From positions 1-12,905 of the forward strand of contig WJXE01000031.1 in NCBI GenBank assembly GCA_009665115.1: DNA of 12,905 nt, in the 5' to 3' direction. Below the pieces are notes generated by a model that did no database searches, was not told the origin of the DNA, and saw only the letters and a list, made by a program, of their open reading frames with translations. Numbering within the stretch: position 1 is the stretch's first letter; every line of letters starts with the position of its first letter. Positions 5,583 through 11,890 of this stretch are shown piece after piece. The position numbers were made by a program, and so were the translations under genes. This DNA comes from Nitrosopumilales archaeon (GTDB lineage: Archaea; Thermoproteota; Nitrososphaeria; Nitrososphaerales; Nitrososphaeraceae).

Positions 5583-5965
5583 TCAATAAGGGCGTCAAGC
5601 TCTTCACAATCTAATGTTACCCTTATTGGACCAAGTGGAGATTCCTGATCCTCTTCAATCACTACTACAATGCCAGTAGCAGCCGCCTGCTTGTTCAAAA
5701 GGAAGCAAGTGCTATCTGCAACTCGATTATTAAGCAACATACGTCTTAAGACGCCCATTGCGGATCTAGACCTAATCTGTTCATAAATTGTACGAAGTGA
5801 TTCGATTTCAAGTGACCTACCAATAACCCTTCTTCCGTATCGGAACTCCGGTGAACATTCGATCACATTCGCTATTGCGGCAATTACTCTCTCCGGCGAC
5901 TCTGAGGGGTTAACTGCAGCCTCAACTTTTAATTCAACGGGCGTTGTGATCGGTGATTTTTTCAT
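5561..5965 (-). CDS. UPF0201 family protein (COG1931)
   Basis: This 134-residue protein matches the archaeal UPF0201 family: an N-terminal strand with Val-Glu-Ala-Ala-Val-Asn-Pro-Ser-Glu (14-22), a Gly-Arg-Ser-Leu-Glu-Ile-Glu-Ser-Leu segment (49-57), Phe-Leu-Leu-Asn-Lys-Gln-Ala-Ala (88-95), and the hallmark Ser-Pro-Leu-Gly-Pro-Ile-Arg-Val-Thr (109-117), ending Asp-Trp-Leu-Val-Pro. The family is small, soluble and distantly related to ribosomal-L5-like folds; no biochemical function is firmly known. Its ATG overlaps the stop of the UPF0200 gene as TAATG, so the two are co-translated and probably work in the same process. The last 22 bases overlap the doubtful ORF that follows. Confidence 0.9.
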   Translation of the reverse strand: MKKSPITTPVELKVEAAVNPSESPERVIAAIANVIECSPEFRYGRRVIGRSLEIESLRTIYEQIRSRSAMGVLRRMLLNNRVADSTCFLLNKQAAATGIVVVIEEDQESPLGPIRVTLDCEELDALIDWLVPLD

Positions 5966-6648
5966 TACTGCCTACCTTTATTATTCAGAATCCCGTCATC
6001 ATTGTAGAATTCCCCGAGCCATTTTTGGACTATTCCAATAGCTTTTTCCTTTAATTCTTCAATTGTTAAATTATTGTTTGACAACATTTCATCGGACATT
6101 GCAATTGCTTCACTTATACCTACAGCCAATTCACGTTTATCGCGTATGCCAAAATCATTTTCGTTCAACGGGGCATCGTCTCTAGCTCTCTTTTTTAGAT
6201 GAGCAAACCTGGTATTTGCAGATGCATGTATAGAGAGCAGCTTAACCAGGCCAATAGTTCGCAATATCTCGACTTCAGGAACGCTCCTGACGCCATCAAT
6301 CACGATATTCTGATTGGCATCACTTCTAACCTCTCTTTTTTCAATTTCATTTAGTATCAACTGAGCAATTGCTCCTGGACCAATCTCCCTCCTCAATTTT
6401 AACATTAACTTACCTAAGTTAATATCAGTCGGCTCTATGTTCTTTCGTTTCGCTTCATCTCTTACTACATCACCCATTGCTATCACAGAGAATCCTTTTT
6501 TCTTTAGAGACTTGGCAACGGTAGATTTACCAGAACCAGGCATTCCAGTAAGACATACGATGAATTTTCTCTTTTTAATTTTTTTATCCTGAAAATCGGC
6601 GTTTCTGGTTCCAATTTCCTTCTTTTGCGTGCTATCTTTTTCTGCCAT
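5965..6648 (-). CDS. UPF0200 family P-loop nucleotide kinase-like protein
   Basis: The core is a P-loop NTPase related to adenylate and dephospho-CoA kinases. Walker A is Gly-Met-Pro-Gly-Ser-Gly-Lys-Ser-Thr (35-43). Met-Gly-Asp-Val-Val-Arg-Asp-Glu-Ala (58-66), Val-Ile-Asp-Gly-Val-Arg-Ser (116-122) and a His-Ala-Ser-Ala-Asn-Thr-Arg-Phe segment (141-148) with a later Arg-Asp-Lys-Arg-Glu-Leu are UPF0200 hallmarks. The substrate is unknown. Archaeal dephospho-CoA kinase activity has been assigned to an unrelated family (DUF359), so that label should not be copied here. A lysine-rich extension of about 28 residues precedes the P-loop. The ATG at 6648 has an AGGGGTG site eight bases upstream and a TATA-like box near 6682-6694. 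The stop overlaps the UPF0201 start (TAATG). Confidence 0.92.
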   Translation of the reverse strand: MAEKDSTQKKEIGTRNADFQDKKIKKRKFIVCLTGMPGSGKSTVAKSLKKKGFSVIAMGDVVRDEAKRKNIEPTDINLGKLMLKLRREIGPGAIAQLILNEIEKREVRSDANQNIVIDGVRSVPEVEILRTIGLVKLLSIHASANTRFAHLKKRARDDAPLNENDFGIRDKRELAVGISEAIAMSDEMLSNNNLTIEELKEKAIGIVQKWLGEFYNDDGILNNKGRQ

Positions 6649-6681
6649 ATTTACGACACCCCTGCCGTCTACTCAAGGAAT

Positions 6682-6694
6682 CTATTAAATTTTC
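6682..6694 (-). promoter_or_regulatory. TATA-like box upstream of the UPF0200-UPF0201 operon
   Basis: The minus strand reads AAATTTAATAG, centred about 40 bases before the UPF0200 ATG. A start 26 bases downstream, near 6662, would leave a leader of about 14 bases with the AGGGGTG ribosome binding site at its 5' end. The 136-base region to 6784 is divergent, with the thpR promoter on the other strand. Confidence 0.4.
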
Positions 6695-6761
6695 GCCGTG
6701 CTATTGGCAGAATGGCATGTATATTTAGCTATTCTGGCTACTGTCAGTCATCCCAAAATAA

Positions 6762-6769
6762 TATAAAAG
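6762..6769 (+). promoter_or_regulatory. TATA box for the thpR-cca-kinase operon
   Basis: TATAAAAG at 6762-6769 is centred about 20-28 bases before the two candidate TTG start codons of thpR (6785 and 6794). Transcription would start at or just after the first TTG, so the message is probably leaderless, or the second TTG is the true start. Confidence 0.5.
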
Positions 6770-6784
6770 TATACGAAAGATACT

Positions 6785-7357
6785 TTGGGTAATTTGAACA
6801 ACATAAGGGCCTTTATTGCAGTTGATGTATCAAACACGCTCGCTATCGAAAAGCTTCAGCACGAATTGGTAGCTGACGGCGGATGGACACCAGAACAAAT
6901 CAGACCCGTGAAAGACCAGAATCTTCACTTTACCCTTATCTTCCTAGGAAACATACGCCTAGAAATCATCGACGAAATTAAGATCAAAATATCAGAAATA
7001 CAATTCGAGCCAATAAAAATAACGTTCACTGGGATCGGTGGATTCCCGCACCCTAACTTTGCTAGGGTTGTCTGGGTCGGAGTAGACGAAAACGGGAACC
7101 AAAGGCTTGTTAGTCTTGCAGAACAGGTAGTCATAAAATTGTCAGAGATAGGCTTCACGCCAGACAAGCCGTTTACGCCCCACCTTACGATATTTCGCGT
7201 AAAAGGAGCAAGTTTGAAGATCCGAACAGAGATATTGGACAACTACGGGGAGAAAGATTTCAATTCGGATATTATTGACAAAGTCCATCTAAAACGAAGC
7301 GATCTTACTCCTTCAGGACCGATATATACAAATATCTTTACGGTGCAGGCTAGATGA
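6785..7357 (+). CDS. thpR: RNA 2',3'-cyclic phosphodiesterase / 2'-5' RNA ligase family protein
   Basis: This is a member of the 2H phosphoesterase superfamily, LigT/ThpR branch. The two catalytic motifs are His-Phe-Thr-Leu (48-51) in Asn-Leu-His-Phe-Thr-Leu-Ile-Phe-Leu-Gly and His-Leu-Thr-Ile (133-136) in Thr-Pro-His-Leu-Thr-Ile. The start Arg-Ala-Phe-Ile-Ala-Val and the end Gly-Pro-Ile-Tyr are also typical. The family opens 2',3'-cyclic phosphates on RNA ends and can ligate tRNA halves via 2'-5' links in vitro. There is no ATG: TTG at 6785 or at 6794 must be used, with TAA at 6764 closing the frame upstream. Length is normal. The stop overlaps the CCA-adding enzyme start as ATGA, indicating coupling and a joint role in RNA end processing. 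Confidence 0.95.
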   Translation: MGNLNNIRAFIAVDVSNTLAIEKLQHELVADGGWTPEQIRPVKDQNLHFTLIFLGNIRLEIIDEIKIKISEIQFEPIKITFTGIGGFPHPNFARVVWVGVDENGNQRLVSLAEQVVIKLSEIGFTPDKPFTPHLTIFRVKGASLKIRTEILDNYGEKDFNSDIIDKVHLKRSDLTPSGPIYTNIFTVQAR

Positions 7358-8715
7358 AAAGTATTAGCAATATTATTTCACAAGCGCTAAAGCAATGCCA
7401 GCCCTCAGCTGAAGATGTGGAAAAACTAACGAAGATCGCAATTGAAACAAAGAGCCTTGTGAGTCGTTACATTTCTCCCAAAGTAGTGGATGTCGTCTTT
7501 GGAGGATCATTTGCGAAAGGAACATGGTTAAAGGACGAAGTAGATATTGACATTTTCATCAAAATTGATAACTCAGTCAATGATAAAGAGTTTGGACAAC
7601 TTGGCGAGCAAGTAGGGTTGCAGTCGCTTAAGGGATACAATCCATATCTTCGCTATTCTGATCATCCATATGTTGAAGCAGTTATCAATGGAATTCGAGT
7701 CAACGTGGTTCCTTGTTACGATGTACTGAAGGGTAAATGGAAAAGCGCTGCTGACAGATCGCCTTTCCATACTGAGTATATAAAAAACAATTTAGACGAT
7801 GAACAAAGGAACCAGGTAAGACTGCTGAAGAAGTTTTTGAAATCCCTTGGTATATACGGAGCAGATATTGCTACAGGAGGGTTTAGTGGCTATGTCTCTG
7901 AAATTATGATTTTGAAATATGGTACGTTTGAGTACGTATTGCATGCAATGTCAAATATAGGGGTGGAAAACAATGTGATTTCGATAGGTAAGCTCGATGA
8001 ATCCAGTGCAAAGAATTTTAAAAGTCAGCTTATCATAATCGATCCCATTGATCATAGAAGAAATTTAGGGACGGCCATTTCGGCTGAGAGTGTTGGCAAG
8101 TTGGTACTCGCTGCCAGATCATTCTTGGCAAAGCCATCTTTTGATTTTTTCATCAAAAATGAAAAAGAGTTCTCTGGAAATTATGAGGGACTTTATCCCA
8201 ATTTAGTTATAATCGAATTCAGTTATAAAAGGCGTAGTCCTGATGTCATCTGGGGACAGCTTAAAAGAAGCCTCAATGCAATTTCCAAGCAACTAGAACT
8301 TGCGAATTTTAAAGTAATTCGAAGTATTTGCGTAACGGATCAACTAGAAACTGCAGTCTTTGTGTTCTTATTAGATTCCGTTACATTGTCTGCCTACACA
8401 GAAAAAATCGGCCCGAAGATATTTATGAGAAAAGAAACTGCCAATTTTATCTTAAAAAATCAGAAGAAATCGCTAATCACCTGGGTTGACAGCGAAATGA
8501 GGGTTTCAACTTTAATTCAAAGAGAGACTACAAATGCAAAGAATTTCTTGAAATTGATGTTGACCAACAAAATCGAAAGTACAGGCATCACTAAGGGACT
8601 AAGGGGAGACATCCAAAGGTTATTTCGTATATATTCGGGCGATGATCAAAAAATAAATGGACTCGCAAAGGAGGCAGTTAGGGATCTTATCACATCGGAT
8701 CAACGCATTTTGTAA
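7354..8715 (+). CDS. cca: CCA-adding enzyme, archaeal class I tRNA nucleotidyltransferase
   Basis: This enzyme adds or repairs the 3' CCA of tRNAs. The 453-residue length and architecture match Archaeoglobus CCA. The nucleotidyltransferase signature Gly-Gly-Ser-Phe-Ala-Lys-Gly-Thr-Trp-Leu-Lys (50-60) is followed by Asp-Ile-Asp at 64-66, equivalent to the Glu59/Asp61 pair. The His-Pro-Tyr-Val segment begins at 104, the Val-Val-Pro-Cys-Tyr segment spans 118-122, and Asp-Arg-Ser-Pro-Phe-His spans 134-139. Gly-Phe-Ser-Gly-Tyr lies at 176-180. The residue aligned with the third catalytic carboxylate (Asp110 in Archaeoglobus) is Asn117 here. The ATG overlaps the thpR stop; the last 59 bases overlap the kinase frame. 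The tRNA-Thr gene in this window lacks encoded CCA, consistent with a need for this enzyme. Confidence 0.96.
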   Translation: MKSISNIISQALKQCQPSAEDVEKLTKIAIETKSLVSRYISPKVVDVVFGGSFAKGTWLKDEVDIDIFIKIDNSVNDKEFGQLGEQVGLQSLKGYNPYLRYSDHPYVEAVINGIRVNVVPCYDVLKGKWKSAADRSPFHTEYIKNNLDDEQRNQVRLLKKFLKSLGIYGADIATGGFSGYVSEIMILKYGTFEYVLHAMSNIGVENNVISIGKLDESSAKNFKSQLIIIDPIDHRRNLGTAISAESVGKLVLAARSFLAKPSFDFFIKNEKEFSGNYEGLYPNLVIIEFSYKRRSPDVIWGQLKRSLNAISKQLELANFKVIRSICVTDQLETAVFVFLLDSVTLSAYTEKIGPKIFMRKETANFILKNQKKSLITWVDSEMRVSTLIQRETTNAKNFLKLMLTNKIESTGITKGLRGDIQRLFRIYSGDDQKINGLAKEAVRDLITSDQRIL

Positions 8716-9457
8716 TAAAGTCGATCTAAATTGTCCTGAGCTTGTTCCTGTCATCTCGTATCCAAGACAAATCAACGACAGAGAATATAGCGGCCGTTTG
8801 AAAGAATTAGAAATTATGGGTGTTAACTCAATTTTACCAGTTGGAAACACGAAAATTGGCAAATTTAGTATTCTAGGAAAGGGCGGCGTGGGTCTCGTGG
8901 TGAAGGTCGAATCCAACGATAGAAAAACCTACGCTCTCAAAATCCGAAGAATCGATGCAAATCGCAGGTCAATGGAAAGAGAGGTCAAGCTGCATAAAAT
9001 TGCAATTTCAGCCGGTGTTGGGCCTTACATTTACGCAAACTCCGAAAATTTTATTTTAATGGAGTTTATAGATGGTTGCAACATAATTGGTTGGCTGAAC
9101 CACCAAAATGTTAATGTCGATCAAGTTCGCAAGGTTGTAATAAGTACGCTGGAGCAATGTTATAGCTTAGATAGGGCGAATCTTGACCATGGAGAACTAA
9201 GCTGCTTAGACCATCATGTGCTGGTTTCAGAGAGTGTTAACGCTCACATCATAGACTTTGAGAGTTCCAGCATCGATAGAAAGACACGCAATGTAACGGC
9301 GGCTGCCCATTCGTTGTTACTAAACGGCACAGTTTCAAGACGGGTCACTAACAACATACATTTTGCTGAGCGAGAAAAAATTATTCAATTACTGAGAATG
9401 TATAAATGGAATCAAACTAGATCCAGTTTCGATAAAATATTACAAGCGCTCGGTTAG
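8657..9457 (+). CDS. Atypical archaeal Ser/Thr protein kinase (COG2112 type)
   Basis: The kinase-like domain has a Gly-loop Gly-Lys-Gly-Gly-Val-Gly-Leu-Val-Val (74-82), Ala-Leu-Lys with Lys95 as the ATP-binding lysine, Glu107 or Glu109 as its helix C partner, a catalytic loop Asp-His-Gly-Glu-Leu (177-181) and a metal motif Asp-Phe-Glu-Ser (200-203). The usual His-Arg/Gly-Asp is His-Gly-Glu, no Asn follows at the expected place, and DFG is DFE. I believe this is typical of COG2112, near RIO/Bud32 kinases, but whether it phosphorylates proteins is unproven. The ATG at 8657 overlaps cca by 59 bases. It is the only canonical start, although a strong AGGAGG at 8669-8674 lies after it. Position suggests control of tRNA end maintenance. 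Confidence 0.88.
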   Translation: MDSQRRQLGILSHRINAFCNKVDLNCPELVPVISYPRQINDREYSGRLKELEIMGVNSILPVGNTKIGKFSILGKGGVGLVVKVESNDRKTYALKIRRIDANRRSMEREVKLHKIAISAGVGPYIYANSENFILMEFIDGCNIIGWLNHQNVNVDQVRKVVISTLEQCYSLDRANLDHGELSCLDHHVLVSESVNAHIIDFESSSIDRKTRNVTAAAHSLLLNGTVSRRVTNNIHFAEREKIIQLLRMYKWNQTRSSFDKILQALG

Positions 9458-9501
9458 GCCGTTTGCTAAACTTGTTGCTGCTAATCTATTGGTCTCATGA
9501 T

Positions 9502-9510
9502 CTTTTAAAG
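9502..9510 (+). promoter_or_regulatory. TATA-like box in the gap after the kinase gene
   Basis: CTTTTAAAG at 9502-9510 matches a common archaeal TATA pattern. Its centre is about 26 bases before 9532, where the left arm of a long hairpin begins. A transcript starting there would be either a separate small RNA or a long leader (about 150 bases) for the gene at 9684. Confidence 0.35.
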
Positions 9511-9530
9511 TAGAGAAACATAACAACGGT

Positions 9531-9581
9531 GATGTTTGTGGTGCCAACAGACTCCCATATCGAAATTCGGCCACAGACATT
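9531..9581 (+). ncRNA. Candidate structured RNA or leader hairpin
   Basis: GATGTTTGTGG at 9531-9541 pairs with CCACAGACATT at 9571-9581 over 11 bp with two G-U pairs. The 29-base loop contains a small CGA/TCG hairpin. It begins almost exactly where the TATA-like box at 9502-9510 would start transcription. The octamer TCATGATC occurs on both sides (9495-9502 and 9582-9589). No T tract follows closely, so the hairpin is not an intrinsic terminator for the kinase operon; it may be the 5' part of the leader of the next gene. Confidence 0.3.
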
Positions 9582-9683
9582 TCATGATCAGGACTTAGTA
9601 ACGACTCGTATCTTTACTTATTAATGACAATTCGCACGAAATCCAGATATTGGGCTCGGTAATTTAGAAGTAGATATACAATA

Positions 9684-9986
9684 ATGGCCGAAGATACATC
9701 ATCGACCGCTTCGAATACTATTCCGTTTCCTACCTTGACTATTCTATATTTGCCTGCTGAGGCAGAGAACATTATAGAAGAAGTGAGTCAGAAGTATTGC
9801 AACATAACTGTAGAGGACTGTAATGGGTTCTTCCACGGCGGCGTAAAGAGACAATACAAGAAGATAACTATTTGGAGCCAAGGAATTGATAGCCTTTGGT
9901 TTAATGCAATTATTGCTAGAATTAAGGAACTGGCCAGTGTGGAGTTTGTTCCGATTGTATCTGGAGGGATAATGTATTCTGTCTGA
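9684..9986 (+). CDS. Small conserved-looking protein of unknown function
   Basis: I do not recognise this 100-residue protein. It has a polar Ser/Thr-rich N-terminus (1-12), a strand-like Leu-Thr-Ile-Leu-Tyr-Leu (18-23), a helix at about 25-38, a segment with Cys39, Cys46 and His51 around Gly-Phe-Phe-His-Gly-Gly (48-53), a basic stretch Lys-Arg-Gln-Tyr-Lys-Lys (55-60), a Trp-containing strand and helix (62-84), and a final strand. The order suggests a compact alpha/beta fold. There is no membrane segment. The ATG has no obvious Shine-Dalgarno site. It stands alone, 226 bases after the kinase gene and possibly under the hairpin-containing leader. Three spaced Cys/His residues are too few to claim a metal site. 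Confidence 0.7.
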   Translation: MAEDTSSTASNTIPFPTLTILYLPAEAENIIEEVSQKYCNITVEDCNGFFHGGVKRQYKKITIWSQGIDSLWFNAIIARIKELASVEFVPIVSGGIMYSV

Positions 9987-10364
9987 ACTACAGCTTGGAC
10001 TTATTATGCCAATGATGGCCAAACGGTCGTGTCCAATCTGTAGCTAAAGTTATTATTTTCCATAGAAATAACTCAGGTGTTCAATGTTCACTTTAGCGGG
10101 TTATTTTTGAAAAGACGAGTTTAAAATAGTAATCATTTCATGTCTTTCGATCCTATTTGCATCTGTATTTATTCGAGAATGAACTATGTTATTAGACAGC
10201 CGCAGATGTTTCTATCATATTTAGTAACGTAATTATTTCGTTGTTGTTGCAGGAACATGTCATTTAAAGAACAACTAGATAGCAGCAAAACGCTATGATT
10301 AAAGTCCGTTGTTTTCTTCTGTAGGACTTCGTGACTTCCGAATTAGTTTAAGACTACCTAAATG
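9987..10364. other. 378-base gap without a convincing gene
   Basis: This AT-rich stretch lies between the orphan gene and the tRNA. It contains a TATA-like TTTAAAATA at 10120-10128 and a weak long-range pairing (CATCTG at 10160-10165 with CAGATG at 10203-10208). There is also a 30-codon open frame at 10140-10232, which begins only 12 bases after that box and shows no recognisable features. A second very short frame at about 10011-10046 is also not credible. I can assign nothing here. Confidence 0.5.
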
Positions 10365-10438
10365 AGCCCTAGGCGGGATTTGGACCCACGACCTAAGGTT
10401 TACGAAACCTTCGCTCTGCCGGGCTGAGCTACTAGGGC
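10365..10438 (-). tRNA. tRNA-Thr (anticodon CGT)
   Basis: The minus strand forms a complete cloverleaf. The acceptor is GCCCTAG/CTAGGGC; the D-stem is GCTC/GAGC with a GG-containing loop. The anticodon stem is AAGGT/ACCTT with loop TTCGTAA, giving anticodon CGT (bases 10404-10402), which reads the Thr codon ACG. The T-stem is GTGGG/CCCGC with loop TCCAAAT. The discriminator is T, as expected for archaeal tRNA-Thr, and the first pairs G1-C72 and C2-G71 also fit. No intron is present. The 3' CCA is not encoded (CAT follows), so it must be added by a CCA-adding enzyme. A TATA-like box lies about 31 bases upstream. Confidence 0.96.
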
Positions 10439-10465
10439 AATCAAATAGAGGCAGTTGATCATTCA

Positions 10466-10473
10466 TTATTTAA
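10466..10473 (-). promoter_or_regulatory. TATA box for tRNA-Thr
   Basis: The minus strand reads TTAAATAA, centred about 31 bases before the first base of the tRNA at 10438. This would start transcription about five bases upstream of the mature 5' end, leaving a very short leader for RNase P to remove. Confidence 0.45.
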
Positions 10474-10539
10474 TCCTTCATGTCTTTGTATAAGAATAAA
10501 TGTGACAATTTTTTGAACAAAAATTAAGGCAAAATCAAG

Positions 10540-10552
10540 TTAAATTAAATAT
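10540..10552 (+). promoter_or_regulatory. TATA-like box for the phosphohexomutase-thiL operon
   Basis: TTAAATTAAATAT lies 25-37 bases before the ATG at 10577. Starting 26 bases after its centre or 3' half gives a leaderless or nearly leaderless message. No Shine-Dalgarno site is seen before that ATG, which fits leaderless translation. Confidence 0.4.
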
Positions 10553-10576
10553 CACCGGTCTTTAGTCGTATTTAAT

Positions 10577-11890
10577 ATGAAGGTCTCAATCTCTGGCATT
10601 AGGGGAATTTATGGTAATGACCTAAATTTGCATGAAGTTATCAAATTCAGCAGATTATTCGCTTCTTGCTTAATTAGACCAAGAGGGAAATGCGTGCTAG
10701 CAAGAGATACGAGGCGTTCCGGAAAAATAATTCTCCAAGCTGTGTCGGCGAGTTTAATGGAACAGGGGATTGATGTATACGTTCTCGATGTAGCCCCCAC
10801 TCCTATGGTATTTAGGGAGACAAGGAAATATGGAGCCGGTGTCGTCGTAACAGCTTCACATAACCCGCTGGAGTGGAATGGACTAAAATTCGTAGTTGAT
10901 GGAAGAGGGATTTACGAGAATGAATTGGATCTTATGCTTAAAGGCACTACATCTAAATCAGACAAATATGGCAAATCATATGATATAGTGTCAGAATATT
11001 TGAACGAACTTTTTGATTTGGTAGTCCAAGCGGGAACAAGTAGAGCGGTTACATTAGGATTTGACCTCGGCGGAGGCGCCACATGCAGTTATGTCGAGGG
11101 ACTCTTTAAAAAACTTGGCCACAAATTCCATTGTGTTAACGATGTCCCTGGAATATCCTCAAGAGGTCCTGATCCTACTATCGATGCTCTAAATGAATTA
11201 CGTACTTTAGTACAGGAAAATGAGCTAGACTTCGGATTTGCCTTTGATTTAGATGGCGATAGACTCGTAGTAGTTAATAACAGAGGCGAGAAATTGAATC
11301 CCGATTCAACGCTGTTGCTATGCATAGCCAGTGCACTCAAGATGGGAATGAAAAAATTTGTAACCAGTATAGATACTAGTGTTTCTGTAGAGAAATTAAT
11401 AAAGTCGCATCATGGTAGAACTGAGTATTCTAAAGTCGGTGAGGCAAATGTTGTTAAGAGAATGTTAGAACTTGACGCAGATGCCGGAGGCGAGGGGAGC
11501 AGCGCAGGATTTATTCTGCCCAGATTCAATATGTGCAGGGATGGATTTCTTGCAGCTGCGACTGTTTCTTCGTTGGATCGGGCAACGATAAACGAATGTC
11601 TGAGATTGGCTTCAGAATATGTCCAAATCAGATCAAAAATCTGTGTCAAATCTACTGTACATCTGAAATTGCTCGATAAACTACTTGATCAATTCGGATC
11701 AGAATCATCTCAAATTTTGACGATCGATGGTGTTAAAGCAATATTGGATGAAGATTCATGGGTTCTTGTAAGACCATCCAACACTGAAGATGCGATTAGA
11801 ATATCAGTTGAATCAAAAGCTAACAATGCACAATCCCTTTACAAGAAGATAATGGAGAAGGTCAACTTAATTTATGAGCGTGTTAAATGA
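10577..11890 (+). CDS. glmM: Phosphohexomutase (phosphoglucosamine/phosphomannomutase family)
   Basis: Alpha-D-phosphohexomutases interconvert sugar 6- and 1-phosphates, here probably glucosamine or mannose phosphate for UDP-GlcNAc or GDP-mannose synthesis. The 437-residue protein has Gly-Ile-Arg-Gly (7-10), the phosphoserine loop Thr-Ala-Ser-His-Asn-Pro (92-97, Ser94 catalytic), the Mg site Asp-Leu-Asp-Gly-Asp-Arg (224-229), the sugar loop Gly-Glu-Gly-Ser-Ser (305-309) followed by Arg-Asp-Gly (321-323), and the phosphate loop Arg-Pro-Ser-Asn-Thr-Glu-Asp (399-405). All four domains are present. The sugar loop differs from bacterial GEMSGH and resembles archaeal GEGxx forms, so the exact sugar cannot be fixed and the gene symbol is tentative. 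The last 17 bases overlap thiL. Confidence 0.93.
   Translation: MKVSISGIRGIYGNDLNLHEVIKFSRLFASCLIRPRGKCVLARDTRRSGKIILQAVSASLMEQGIDVYVLDVAPTPMVFRETRKYGAGVVVTASHNPLEWNGLKFVVDGRGIYENELDLMLKGTTSKSDKYGKSYDIVSEYLNELFDLVVQAGTSRAVTLGFDLGGGATCSYVEGLFKKLGHKFHCVNDVPGISSRGPDPTIDALNELRTLVQENELDFGFAFDLDGDRLVVVNNRGEKLNPDSTLLLCIASALKMGMKKFVTSIDTSVSVEKLIKSHHGRTEYSKVGEANVVKRMLELDADAGGEGSSAGFILPRFNMCRDGFLAAATVSSLDRATINECLRLASEYVQIRSKICVKSTVHLKLLDKLLDQFGSESSQILTIDGVKAILDEDSWVLVRPSNTEDAIRISVESKANNAQSLYKKIMEKVNLIYERVK

Noticed and set aside
5965..6648. Labelling UPF0200 as dephospho-CoA kinase
   Set aside because: The resemblance is limited to the P-loop kinase fold, and archaeal dephospho-CoA kinase activity has been assigned to the unrelated DUF359 family.
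9525..9545. Possible C box (GTGATGT) of a box C/D sRNA
   Set aside because: It has a mismatch to RTGATGA and no CTGA D box at a suitable distance; the segment is better explained by the hairpin.
10140..10232. 30-codon plus-strand frame with Cys-Ile-Cys
   Set aside because: It has no ribosome binding site, begins too close to the only TATA-like box, and has unremarkable composition.
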